DNA of 64,000 nt from Adiantum capillus-veneris (GCA_014529385.2 CM043966.1:92949087-93013086); one strand, 5' to 3'. Numbered from the stretch's first letter, positions 49,965 to 60,612 are shown. Notes: generated by a model not told the origin, from the letters alone. Made by a program: numbers and translations.

Positions 49965-52900
49965 TTGGTCCAGTGATCAGCAAATCATCAACATAAAGAA
50001 CCACAATGAGAAATACATCATCCTCACGCTTTACATACAATGTGCTTTCTGTTGGACTGTTACGAAAGCCTCGTTTAACCAAATGAGTGTCAGCTTTCTC
50101 ATACCAAGCACGAGGAGATTGCTTCAACCCATACAAAGCCTTCTTACATTTGCACACTTTGTCCTCTTGTCCTTTTATGACAAAACCGCGAGGCTGCGTT
50201 ACATAAACTTCCTCAAATATGTCACCATTCAAGAAAGCAGTAACAATGTCTGATTGATGTACATCCCAACCAAAATGAGCTGCCAATGCACATAGAAAAC
50301 GCACAGTAGTCATACGACAAGTGGGAGCAAAAGTCTCTTCATAATCTATGCCTTTTTGTTGTGCATAACCCTTTGCAACAAGTCGAGCCTTATGGCGATC
50401 GATCTCACCATCCGGCTTGCGTTTCAACTTGTAAACCCACTTGGTACCAATGGCCTTTTTGCCAGGAGGCAAATCACATAAAGTCCATGTGTCATTCTCT
50501 ATAAGTGCATCATATTCTGATTTCATGGCAGCAATCCAATTTTCTGAATTCTGTGCTTCATCAAAAGACAGAGGCTCCTCAACATCATATAAACTAGACA
50601 CAGCCAAAGCATAACAATCTGATGCATAAGATGCATGGCGAGAGCCTGAACGAGTACGACTAGATAAAGGTGCATCCAATTTACTGTCACGCAAAGTGTG
50701 CACCAGCCATTTTGGCATACCTCTAGCCTGCTCATTTTCAGCCCTTTCCTCATCAAGTACATCATGTACATCTGCATCAGTAATAGGCTGTTCTAAAACA
50801 TTTTCAGAAACCCCCATAGGCTGTACATTTGCCTCATTGGAACTTACATTCGTATTTCCACCACTGAAAAGAGGCAACAAAGTGTCATAAATGTCCTGTG
50901 AGCTTACATTACTGTCTCTAGTACATGACAGCAAGGGTTGAACAGAATCTTCCACAAACACTACATCCCGTGAAACCAAAATACGTTTTGTTTGCGGATG
51001 ATACAACCTGTAACCTTTGCTTTCAGCACTATAACCAACAAAAATACATTTGATAGCCTTATCATCCAATTTTCTGCGCTGCACTTGTGGCACCAAAGCA
51101 TATGCCAAACAGCCAAAAACACGCATGTGCTCAATAGAAGGTTTTCTATCATGCCATGCTTCATATGGAGTAATAGACGACAAAGCTTTCGTAGGACACC
51201 TGTTAAGTACATAAGTGGCACACATGATGGCCTCAAGCCAAAAAGAATGCGGCAAAGCTTGACTTTTGACCATACATCGTGCCATTTCCGTTAGTGACCT
51301 GTTTTTCCTCTCAGCAACACCATTTTGCTGAGGTGTATAAGGCACTGTACATTGGTGTTTTATCCCACGACTAGCCAGAAATGCATTAAATTCATGAGAC
51401 ATATACTCCCCCCCTCGATCGGAACGGAGGGTGCCCATAGTACATTTTGAGACATTTTCAGCCATAGCCAAAAATTGTTTGAAGCACATAAAAACTTCGG
51501 ACTTTGCTTTAAGCGGAAATACCCATGCATGCCTGGAGTAATCATCAATGAAAGTCACGAAGTACAGGTAATTGCCCAAGGACGGAGTTTGCATGGGCCC
51601 ACAAACATCACTATGCACAAGCTGCAACCTGCATGTGGCCCTAACTGAACCATCCTTTGGAAACTTAGAACGCTGCATTTTACCCAGAATACAGCCTTCA
51701 CAAACATGTTTGATAGGTGCTTCAAGAGGCGGCAAAGAAGCAACCATATCAGATTTCTGCAAACGCAGCAAACTGGCAAAATTCAGATGACCAAAACGTG
51801 CATGCCAAAGTTTTGCATCTGAAATAGCCCTTGAATCTGCAACAGCATTTGCAAAATTTTGTCCACACTTGTCATACAAAGTGAGCTTATACAGCCCACG
51901 GCACAAAAGCCCAGATGCAACAATTTCATCACCAAAACTGAGATCATGAACTGTACATCTGTCATCCACAAATTTGACTACAAGTCCAAGTCTAGCAAGT
52001 GCGGATACAGACAATAGATTCTTCTTGATCCCAGGTACATAAAGTGCATCAACAAGTGTGAAGGAACTGCCATTAGCAGCAGTGAGCACAATCTTTCCAA
52101 CTCCCTGAACTGGATAAGAGGCGTTGTTGGCACAAGTGACTGAATTCCCATGAGGGACAGACTCGAGAGAGGTAAACAATTCACGATGTGAGGTAATGTG
52201 CGTTGTAGCACCACTGTCGAAATACCACACATGTGAATCTGCAGCAACTGACAAGCATGCATCATGGACAGCAGGATTGTAAGTGCACTCTGCGCTAAAA
52301 GCCCATTCTGCATCAACATCAGCATCACAATCTCCTTTCACAGAAGACTCAACAATGGCTGCATTTGTAGTGGAACCAGCATTTGCAGTGGAACCACCCT
52401 CTTTCTTCTTAGCCTCTTTGGCCTTCAACTTAGGACATGACTTAATCAAGTGATCATTGGCTTTACAATAATGGCAACTCATCTTCTTTTTGCCCTTATC
52501 ACCAGAATTGTCAGACGAAGTGCTGCCAGCAGAAGCATTAGGAACAGAATTTTTGCCACTCGCAGCAGAACCATAAGAAGTGGCTGCATTACTGTTACCA
52601 CCCTTTCTTTGAGAAGCAATAAAAGCATGTTCAACTGCACGCTGCCTAGTCCTGTTTTTTCTAGAAAGTGACTCTTGCAACAGCAATGTGCATAATGCAT
52701 CAAACTTGACAACTTCAGGATTTCCTTGGGTCATCAGTCTCCAAGTACTAGCAAAAGTCTGGTAGGAATCTGGTAAGGCATCAAGAACAGTCTGCACAAG
52801 GGAACTGTCAGAAATGACTTCACCTGCAGAAATGAGTTGCTCATTGATATCCTTGACACTAGCAAGGAAAGTGTCCATATCATCTTCCTCATGCATAATC

Positions 52901-53325
52901 TTCGACTCTACCTCTTTACGCAGCAAAGCAATTTTAGCCTCATTGCGGCTTGCATAAAGACCTGCTAGAATATCCCAAGCCTGTTTTGCAGATTTTGCTG
53001 AACGGATGTGAGGAATAATGGTGCGCTTCACAGACAACGCAATCAATGCATGAGCCTGCACATCCTTAACATCCCAACGAGCTTGTTCTGCTGTAGGCAA
53101 AACAACTCTAACAGCTGCAATCCTTGCAGCAAGACCTGCAACATCCTCAATATCGCCTACATCTTCAGAACCAGGACGTACATCAATGCCCTGCACAATG
53201 TTCGAGACACCTTTTGACACAAGAACGTGTTGCATCATATAAGCCCACATAGGGTAGTTGTCCCCATCCAACCTGTCCTCAGCAGCAAACATCTTGAACA
53301 CATCTGTGTTGTTGTTGTCAGCCAT
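49942..53325 (-). CDS. Copia B gag-protease-integrase-RT polyprotein
   Basis: Start chosen at 53325 (ACCATGG context) where the gag text MADNNNTDVFKMF begins; an in-frame ATG lies 20 codons upstream. Numbering from that upstream ATG: gag 21-300; CCHC knuckle C304, C307, H312, C317; protease WYFDSGATTH with Asp390; GAG-pre-integrase about 500-575; integrase catalytic residues D593, D656, E692, an exact D-D-35-E; RT from about 950 with YVDD at 1131-1134. The frame ends shortly after YVDD because of a one-base shift, and the remainder is read at 49041-49964. No other break is visible. With nearly identical LTRs this copy inserted very recently; whether it is active depends on that single shift being real. 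Confidence 0.93.
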   Translation of the reverse strand: MADNNNTDVFKMFAAEDRLDGDNYPMWAYMMQHVLVSKGVSNIVQGIDVRPGSEDVGDIEDVAGLAARIAAVRVVLPTAEQARWDVKDVQAHALIALSVKRTIIPHIRSAKSAKQAWDILAGLYASRNEAKIALLRKEVESKIMHEEDDMDTFLASVKDINEQLISAGEVISDSSLVQTVLDALPDSYQTFASTWRLMTQGNPEVVKFDALCTLLLQESLSRKNRTRQRAVEHAFIASQRKGGNSNAATSYGSAASGKNSVPNASAGSTSSDNSGDKGKKKMSCHYCKANDHLIKSCPKLKAKEAKKKEGGSTANAGSTTNAAIVESSVKGDCDADVDAEWAFSAECTYNPAVHDACLSVAADSHVWYFDSGATTHITSHRELFTSLESVPHGNSVTCANNASYPVQGVGKIVLTAANGSSFTLVDALYVPGIKKNLLSVSALARLGLVVKFVDDRCTVHDLSFGDEIVASGLLCRGLYKLTLYDKCGQNFANAVADSRAISDAKLWHARFGHLNFASLLRLQKSDMVASLPPLEAPIKHVCEGCILGKMQRSKFPKDGSVRATCRLQLVHSDVCGPMQTPSLGNYLYFVTFIDDYSRHAWVFPLKAKSEVFMCFKQFLAMAENVSKCTMGTLRSDRGGEYMSHEFNAFLASRGIKHQCTVPYTPQQNGVAERKNRSLTEMARCMVKSQALPHSFWLEAIMCATYVLNRCPTKALSSITPYEAWHDRKPSIEHMRVFGCLAYALVPQVQRRKLDDKAIKCIFVGYSAESKGYRLYHPQTKRILVSRDVVFVEDSVQPLLSCTRDSNVSSQDIYDTLLPLFSGGNTNVSSNEANVQPMGVSENVLEQPITDADVHDVLDEERAENEQARGMPKWLVHTLRDSKLDAPLSSRTRSGSRHASYASDCYALAVSSLYDVEEPLSFDEAQNSENWIAAMKSEYDALIENDTWTLCDLPPGKKAIGTKWVYKLKRKPDGEIDRHKARLVAKGYAQQKGIDYEETFAPTCRMTTVRFLCALAAHFGWDVHQSDIVTAFLNGDIFEEVYVTQPRGFVIKGQEDKVCKCKKALYGLKQSPRAWYEKADTHLVKRGFRNSPTESTLYVKREDDVFLIVVLYVDDLLITGPNERHIAV

Positions 53326-53673
53326 GGTAAATGCTGCACCTGATGTGAAAACTGCCCGAAAATAGGAGAAATGGAGCGGGAACAACTTGTGCTATATAGC
53401 ACAAACCGTAGAAGACTATAAGGCACCTGTTATGCAGAAAACGGCACTGACAGAAAATCTGCGCAAAATGACGAAATAACCTGTGCAGTACTACCCGTAG
53501 TGGAAACGGAGGCCGAAATGAGCCCAAATCAAAATTCTGAGCAGACCGAGCTCTTCGAGCTCATCCAAAATATTTGTCGACCTACGAACGCTTGCCAAAG
53601 CTCACTGAAATCGGAGAAAGTGAGCAGGCGTGTGCTGGAGCAGCTGGCGACTAAGCCCGGGAGGACGTGACCT
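53326..53673 (-). other. Leader of copia B
   Basis: About 350 bp between PBS and gag. Has no coding feature of its own apart from the in-frame upstream extension to 53385. Confidence 0.6.
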
Positions 53674-53685
53674 GCTCTGATACCA
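53674..53685 (-). promoter_or_regulatory. Primer-binding site of copia B
   Basis: Minus strand TGGTATCAGAGC, two bases from the LTR; initiator-Met tRNA type, same as copia A. Confidence 0.92.
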
Positions 53686-53687
53686 AT

Positions 53688-53914
53688 TGTTGGAATTAGG
53701 GTTGCAGAGAAACACCCACAGCTTGGAGAAGACGAAGGAAGCTCAAGGCACACAATAGAGAGTGTATTCCTTAGTGTGCAATGGAAAGATAGATAGCCCT
53801 AGAGTGATGGGCGTATATACAATGCACGGGGGAAAAAACCTCCTAAAGAGGGAAAAAATGCCCCGGCGGTCCTAGTGTGTTCACACACATCACTACCACA
53901 TGTATATGGTAACA
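53688..53914 (-). repeat. 5' LTR of copia B
   Basis: 227 bp, identical to 48740-48966 at all but one base. Confidence 0.96.
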
Positions 53915-53919
53915 GGAGC
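53915..53919. repeat. Target-site duplication of copia B, right (GGAGC)
   Basis: Exact copy of 48735-48739. Confidence 0.92.
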
Positions 53920-53986
53920 TGTATTATAACCCTAATAGACCCTGTGGATTGAGAAATGAGCAAAATATCCCTTCTAATGAGATTTT

Positions 53987-54008
53987 TATCTTCAGTGCAC
54001 CAAAGATA
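53987..54008. repeat. Leader palindrome 7
   Basis: Core ATCTTCAGTGCACCAAAGAT. No mismatch in minus-strand RNA (two G.U pairs), two mismatches in plus-strand RNA. Confidence 0.9.
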
Positions 54009-54190
54009 AATCTCTTCCAGATTTTGACATTTTTTATTGTTTTCTTCACAAACTGATTTTCCCACAAGTTGAGATTGTCTAAGTGTTTTACAGATCTAAA
54101 TGTTTTCCAAATCAATGGGGATGGTCTAAACAAATTTTTCTACTGCCTTGCAAGTCAATTTCTCAATTTTAGTCTCAAAAACCCCCTGTC

Positions 54191-54212
54191 TATCTTCAGC
54201 ACACCGAAGATA
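54191..54212. repeat. Leader palindrome 8
   Basis: Core ATCTTCAGCACACCGAAGAT. No mismatch in minus-strand RNA (three G.U pairs), three mismatches in plus-strand RNA. Closest copy to the PBS. Confidence 0.9.
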
Positions 54213-54563
54213 GACTTGTCATATTTTTTTAGTTTTCTTCAATACACCTTTGACCAGATGCACTCCTGATGGTTTTCTACTTACCCTACTCCTACTAGAC
54301 ATGAAAAAGAGTTCAAACAGTGAAAAATGCAACTTTCAGTTTCAAATCCCTACTTTCTATCTAGGTAACACCCTCACCAACTCACTAGCCAGTCTCAAGG
54401 ATCCTATACCTAGTAGCTCTTGAGGTCCTTACCGAGTATCTCTACTCTCAAGCATCTCTTAGCTATGATAAGGATAGAAAATGTGTTACTCTAGTCGAAA
54501 CTAGAGGAAGTAATGGAAATTCAAGTGAGTCTTTTGGGCTTTTCTCTAGTCTAGGCTACCTCC

Positions 54564-54581
54564 TCCCTGGCAACGGCGCCA
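54564..54581 (-). promoter_or_regulatory. Primer-binding site of element B
   Basis: Minus strand TGGCGCCGTTGCCAGGGA, three bases from the LTR. This is the PBS type common in plant Ty3/gypsy elements, so element B probably uses gypsy machinery. Confidence 0.88.
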
Positions 54582-54584
54582 AAA

Positions 54585-55511
54585 TGTCGGCCGACTACCA
54601 AGCCTCACCATATCAATGCTAGCAAATTGAGAACCATAGACATAAAATGTCAATCTATGGGATTTTGTTGACCCTACTAGTGCATGGAGGCTACAAGAGA
54701 TGGCCAATCTCTCAGAAAACCCAAGCCTATGTCGCTTCTACTTATCTAAGTCTCCGAAAGCTACTTTCTCTACCGCAACCTTATCCAGACAAATTTGTGT
54801 AGCTACAAGTCTCCAAATGGAATGAAACTTAATACCTACCATGAGCTGGGTATCCTCCACACTCTCATGTGCTCAAATGTTGTTTCTAACACCTAGACAA
54901 AATCGTGCATAAGATAAACAACCTATTTTAGGGTTGTCTTTTTTGGTCCCATAAGGGCTCTATAGCTTCCTCTAGACGTTCTCTACCTATCCCTAAGATC
55001 AAAATCCAATTTTAGTGTGTGTATTGTGCATAGGGACCAAAAACATCTCATAGATGGACACGTTTAAAAGAACACTTTATCGCAAGAAACTTACATTAAA
55101 AGAAAGAGATTTCACCTGCTCAGAACAGCAATGAAATATCGTACGCAGGAGAGACGAGAGATTGAAGAAACAATAGACATTTGTTGAGCTGCTGCAGCAA
55201 CACTTACCCTTTATTACCCAAAACCTAGGTCTTAAAGTTATAAAAATTGGCTTTTATACCTTAGCCAAGGTGTAAAAGTGGATTCCCAACTAATTGGATC
55301 TCAGTATAAGGCTCAGAGACTGCATAGAATTACAAACGTGGAAGACATTGGCCCCTTTAGACTCACTGGTACTCAATAACATTACAACGTCTTTGGACTT
55401 GCAAGATTTTTCAATAATTAAATGGTTTTAATTACAATCATTAGGTTTGAAAAAATGTGTGGAGTCCTGCTGGATAATCTTCTTTTTCTCTTGTTAGCTT
55501 AGCAACTAACA
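54585..55511 (-). repeat. 5' LTR of element B
   Basis: 927 bp, TGTCGGCCGACTACCAAGCC to CAACTAACA, partner of 37709-38639. Confidence 0.9.
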
Positions 55512-58171
55512 CCATGATAATCCTTCTTTTGTGTAGGGTATATTTCTTGTAATGGGGTGAAACATTGATGGAAACTATATTTTTGTGGTTTACACCTCTT
55601 TCAAGGTTCCTTCTAGCTCTTGGTATTTAGCTATTCTCTTTGTGTGTGTCATGGAGGATTCATTTCTCTCTATTTTGGGTTTCTTTTGGGCCTTTTGTTT
55701 TGGTTTTGGCTAATGGTTCAAGTTTTTCTCTTTATTTGGGGTGAGGTATCTACTCATCATCTTGTCTTTAACACAATCATTAGCATCTACCATCATTGTA
55801 AATTGTACGGCATAGACATGGTTTTAGTAGCTTGGCTTCTCCTTTCATCATAACCTATCTTGGCATCTGTGGCATTGTTTTGAAAAATAAAAATATTTTT
55901 TCTCTTCTCCAATAATAGCAATTTTGCCCTCACATGCTCTATTCCAAAGTTTGAATCTTTTGAGGTAAATGTTTTCTCTTCAAACTCTTTAGTGGCATTG
56001 TAGTAATGGTCAAAGAAAACTTATTGATCACAAGCTATATAAGGGTCACAATTTGGATAGGATTAATTTCATAGACCTCTTCCCACAAAATATGGTTGTG
56101 GTGGAACCATCAACACAAACATCCATGGTTTCTAACATTTGAGTCCACTTAAATGGCCCAAAAATTTGTTCAAGAAGAATGTTGCCATGTTTGCACAAGG
56201 TGCAGAAGTTGTTTGCAGATATTGAGATTTGGCAGAAGTGTTGTCATGCTATGGCATGTACATAGTGGGAACGAATGCTAGGAGATTTCTTTTTTGAATT
56301 ATTAGATGCATGATTATATTTACCATAATGTATACATACATGTCTAAGTATAAGGATAAGCTTTCTATGTCATCCTAGTGTTTATCTCAAAGGATAACAT
56401 ACTTTTACTTTACCGTTACACAGTATTATGGGTAAAGTGTCAATAGTTGTGCCTCTTTAACGTGGAAAAAAAATCATTGGTGATTTCTTTCTACTATCCC
56501 ACACTATAGGTAGATCATATAGCTAGTGTTATTCCAAATATATAAATTTTATATATTTTTTTTATGTTCCTTTTTTATAGCTACTAGGAAGATATCAAAT
56601 CCTAGTGGAATACTAGCTTGCTTAATTTTCAAAGAAGCACCTATTTAATTCCATTATTGAAAGAATACTTACAAAACTTTGTCAAGGACCAATGTCATGC
56701 TTTAATATTGCATGAGATGTCCATTGGAATCATATGGAAGTCTAGGCTAAGGGAACCATAAATAGAATTTTGCTGCCAGAAAGATAACCTAGTTTGTTGA
56801 TTTTTTTACATATAGTTCTCATTCAAATTGGAAAAAACATATAAATTAGGGGTTGTAGCCCATAAGCTGAATTTTTTGCACCTTTTGTTTCCAGAGCCAT
56901 GGTTGAGGAGATATGCTCAAAATGATAGACCCCAATCTCCCCACATCATGCAGGAACAAACCATTCCAAACTTTGCCAGGTCCTATTCACATTGGCTCCT
57001 CTATTTCTTGTGTAACCCTTGGGGGTTCCCTTCATCCATAAAAAGAGACCTCTTATTTTTTTTAAAGCATTTAATAGAGGAAGAGAAGACTAGTGCCCAA
57101 TTGTACTTAGCCATAACCATAAATATAATCCCTACTTGCCCTTTGACAAAGACTAGCCAATCTTGTATGCATCCCTTGTAAGATCAACTCCATAAAAGAG
57201 GGACTTGAATTTGGTGCATCAATCAAGGCTTGAATTCTTTCCTCTTCTTCTCTCTCCATCAAATTGGTGAATTACTCTCGAAGGGTTAGTCAAATAAGAT
57301 GTGTTTTACTTTGTGAATTTGTTGGCTTCTTATTGTCTTGTTTTTCATCTCTAGCCCAACCTATATCTCTAAATCTATTTCCCTATCTAACCAAATCTAT
57401 CTCTCTTTCCATTATATTATTTTATATTATATCTCTTCTGAGAGTAAGTAGGAGAGTGCCTTGTCATGGCCTCTCTCCAATAGTGTCATCTATCCAACCA
57501 AAGAGCTTTCTTACATTTGTGAAATGTTTCCATGCCCTCACCACGTCAAAAGCTCTTAGGATCTACAATTTAGAGGATGTGTGTCCTAAGCATGATAGGC
57601 TATTGGGACCACACAACCATTTTTCACACTATAGTCAAGGAGAAATTGCCTAAGCTAGACGATCCCAAGGTTGGATTTGAAACAAACTAAGCATTATTTT
57701 ATTAAATTTTAGTTTAGGTGAAGTATAATACGTGTGTAGGTTGCACTAGTTGGACGAAACATTAGTTGATTTTTGCCCCCAATTTTGGTTGAGTGTGACT
57801 CCCAATTTTAACTAAGTTTACACTAATTTTTGTATACCCAAGCTAATTCTACACTTATTTTGTGTGTATATATATCTAATTAGACTAGTTTTTCACATTT
57901 TCACTGATTGTGTTGACTTTTTGGTAACTTGAATGCATGGCTAGCATACTTAGATACTTGAATTGACCTTGTATGTTTTCAATTCCTCACTAATAAACTC
58001 ACAATTGGTTATTTCTTGTGGTTAATATTGAGCATATATACCCAATTTGGATGGGTACATACACATACAAACTGGTGTGTAAGTTTACCACTTTCGGTAG
58101 TTTTTCATCACGTGGGCACCACGCCCGCATGGAAGAGGTTTATAGACATTCCACTATCCGTGATTAGCTTA
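55512..58171. other. Target duplication, then AT-rich DNA without a recognised gene
   Basis: CCATG (55512-55516) is the right target duplication of element B. The rest is AT-rich. A stretch near 56830-57260 has text typical of LTR U3 regions (TTGTAGCCCATAAGCTGA; CATAAAAAGAG as a TATA-like box), so a decayed solo LTR is possible. No domain was recognised in the short ORFs. Confidence 0.4.
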
Positions 58172-58431
58172 GGGTGGGTTCAGACTAGGCGGCGGAAGAA
58201 AAATGCAAAGGGGCGTTGATCTTCCATGGTGAAATTTGGTTGGCTAGAGTTGAGGCACTCTTTCGTCGGGCCCTCCATTTTTCTTCCGACTCCTCCCCCC
58301 CCCTCGGAAGAGTTGATGGCCTCTCTCAGCCCCCTTCACTTTTTCACTTTTCCTCCTCCACACTGTTCACACTAGGCGGCGGCACATTTAGGAAAGCTTG
58401 TTTCTTCCGCCGATTCAGTCTGAACCCAGCC
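58172..58431. mobile_element. PIF/Harbinger-like MITE, 260 bp
   Basis: Terminal inverted repeats GGGTGGGTTCAGACT (left) and AGTCTGAACCCAGCC (right) are flanked by exact TTA duplications (58169-58171, 58432-58434). GG...CC ends and a TTA target fit PIF/Harbinger (Tourist-like). GGCGGCGGAAG-type sequence follows the left end, and ACTAGGCGGCGG recurs internally near 58370. No transposase. Confidence 0.85.
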
Positions 58432-58434
58432 TTA

Positions 58435-59043
58435 GAGTGGGCTTGATATCTTAAGGGAATCTAGGGGCAAGCTAATCCAAAAATTTCTCATTGTGGACTA
58501 GAAAACTTCGACAAACCTAGGGACACATAAGTAAAATTTTACAATGCTCCATTTTGAGTCATCGTATCAGAATTTTCATGCACTTCATACATAGATGAGA
58601 TGAATTTTATATTTTCCAATTGTCATTTGCACAAGTGGAAGCAAAAAAGTTTGCCTTTGAATTGGGAAAAACGGACTTAAAAATTCGCTCTAAAGCTTTA
58701 AATGACAAAAATTCTTTGATTTACAATCGTTTTTATTTCTTTTTGGCTAACTTTAGAATGAGATGTGAAAGTTGAGTTTTACCTAATTTAGAATTTTATT
58801 AAAAAAAATGTTTTTAAAATACCTACCACACTGTTGCCATGCATTGCACTTGCCATGCTAGTTGCATCCATCTGCTCGTTTGCAATCTCTTGCCAATAAA
58901 ATCATTTCTTGCATACATCCCCACATGAAAGCCTCTCATGTTGCCATCAAGGGGTGTTGTCTCCCACACCATAGGCCCTTGCCAATCCCACATAAGCCGA
59001 GACATAGCAACCTTTGTCTCCTGTGAAGGAGGGGAGGATGCAT
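58435..59043. other. No gene recognised
   Basis: AT-rich stretch between the MITE and the hairpin repeat. Nothing with domain or signal support. Confidence 0.4.
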
Positions 59044-59185
59044 AACATCATGAGCTTCCACTTGAGAGCCACCGCATACCTAGCTAGGTACGATTGGGGA
59101 CAGGGGACCACCAGGCCGGCGGTCCCTGCCACCAATCGTCCCTAGCTAGGTATGCGGTGCCTCCCTTACAGAAGCTCATGATGTT
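59044..59185. repeat. Long hairpin repeat, copy 2
   Basis: Arms start with the perfectly complementary AACATCATGAGCTTC and GAAGCTCATGATGTT. The inner parts carry ACCGCATACCTAGCTAGGTA and its complement with few mismatches. The loop is short (near CCAGGCCGG). Same family as 897-1053, with similar flanks (ATGCATAACATC on the left; GAGGTAARTCACA on the right). Confidence 0.85.
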
Positions 59186-59559
59186 GAGGTAAATCACAGT
59201 GTGGGAATTATTGTGAGAATTTGTCCAAAACTTGTTGTGGTAAGCAAAGCTAGACCACGCCTTGCACGGCCGGTTTCCATTCGAACATATTTTGACTTCT
59301 TGACCTCACCCCCTTACTTATTTTGAAGTTAAGTGGAGGAAGTTATCGGGGACCCTAATTTATACGCTTATGCAACTTTTCCAGAAGCATTCCTTCCTTG
59401 CAATTATATGGTATCGTAAAATTCACATATGGTTAATCCCCGCCCCTCGCACCCGGATTGTGCCGCAAAAGATAAGCAACACAAAACTTGGTGTGTCTCA
59501 TAAAAAACCCTCCAAACAAAAGAAAACAAGTATTGTCTCCCCATTTTGCAAACTACTAA

Positions 59560-60004
59560 GATGTTAAGAAGCCTAGATTCTCAAAATATTGTTGCCTTAT
59601 CCCATCTAGATCATGATGGTAAATGGCAAAGACATCTCCAATCACATGCAAAATTTGTAAATGAAATCGACCCATTTTATGTTTATCTAATAGATTAGCA
59701 TAAGTGACAAAGTATGTTAACTCTAATGATATCTATTATTAAAATTTGAACAAGTAAATTTTTGAAGAGCTTGGAGTAGGAATGAGTGCTAATAGGTCTT
59801 CTCATAGGTTTATGCAGCCCGACCCTCTTTCCTTCAGTGAGCAATCAGCTATATCATAGACTATGACATGGCATTCCAACTGCACCACAAATATAATGCT
59901 GCTTCCACAAGCATCACAATGAACTTTAAATAGCTTCTGTAAATTTGTAAATAAAAGTATAGGCCTTGTAGTGAACTTCTCTTTGACCCTTTCAAAGGAA
60001 GTCA

Positions 60005-60005
<1 letters not shown>
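59560..60005 (-). pseudogene. Gypsy RT-RNase H relic
   Basis: Minus-strand open piece 59802-60005 reads SFERVKEKFTTRPILLF, then FKVHCDACGSSI and HVIVYDI, the start of a Ty3/gypsy RNase H (usual Asp-Ala-Ser now DAC). Downstream text to about 59560 is decayed. Confidence 0.7.
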
Positions 60006-60007
<2 letters not shown>

Positions 60008-60072
<65 letters not shown>

Positions 60073-60077
60073 TGTGT
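60008..60077. repeat. (CT)n(GT)n microsatellite
   Basis: About 24 CT then about 11 TG repeats, followed by a G-rich run to 60100. Confidence 0.95.
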
Positions 60078-60612
60078 TGGGGGGTGGGGGGGGGCGGGGG
60101 AGCCAAAGATGTCTCGAAATGATCGATAATGTCATCATCATCATAAAAGACAAGCATGTATTTTAAGTCAAGTTGAAAGAATTGTTTGGAAAAAGAAATA
60201 ATTGGTTTAAAATAAACCTATTTGATGACTATCGAAAGTTGTTTCTTGAAAACAAAGTTAATGATAGGAAATGTTCTTGTTAGATGAAACTCGTACTTAG
60301 CGAAGAAATTCCACAATTAGTGAAGAATAAACTCTTGTTAATAGCACTTGCATCTCGCGATGGGCAAGTATCCCTAACGGTTTAGCAATAGAAAACGATT
60401 TGATTACCAACTTCACGATTAGCGAATAAAAATAACTTTGCAAAGGCTCTGCTGATTAGAGAGAGAGAGAGAGAGTTTACACATAGCGATAAATTCAAAA
60501 TATTTCATAATTTTTTTTGTTAAAATATACAACTATTTTTATGAAACTGTCTGAGAAAGAATTGTTTTAATGATGTTTGAAAGACTGTATAGAAGAAATT
60601 GTGCTCGAAATT

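Larger units (their letters stand above)
48740..53914 (-). mobile_element. Ty1/copia retrotransposon (copia B), 5.2 kb, very young
   Basis: 227-bp LTRs differing at one position, exact 5-bp target duplication, iMet PBS, PPT, and a polyprotein open over almost its whole length with one frameshift after the RT active site. Inserted in the leader of element B. A decayed relative lies at 21824-22756. Confidence 0.98.
37709..55511 (-). mobile_element. Large non-autonomous LTR element B, invaded by two copias
   Basis: LTRs at 37709-38639 and 54585-55511 (TGTCGGCCG...CTAACA), PPT and PBS on the minus strand, and a near-match target duplication. It spans 17.8 kb; removing copia B and the truncated copia leaves about 9.2 kb. 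I see no gag, protease, RT or integrase belonging to the element. Its own coding region (38805-42040) is broken and of unknown type. A leader of roughly 4 kb (after excision) holds eight copies of a palindrome. The LTRs are clearly diverged, so the element is old. Confidence 0.85.

Noticed and set aside
42159-54212. Palindromes as a CRISPR array
   Set aside because: Spacing is irregular and far too long, cores vary, there are no cas genes, and the context is a plant LTR element.
56828-57653. Plus-strand ORFs of 117 and 129 codons
   Set aside because: No domain; the surrounding text looks like a decayed LTR. Not enough to call a gene.
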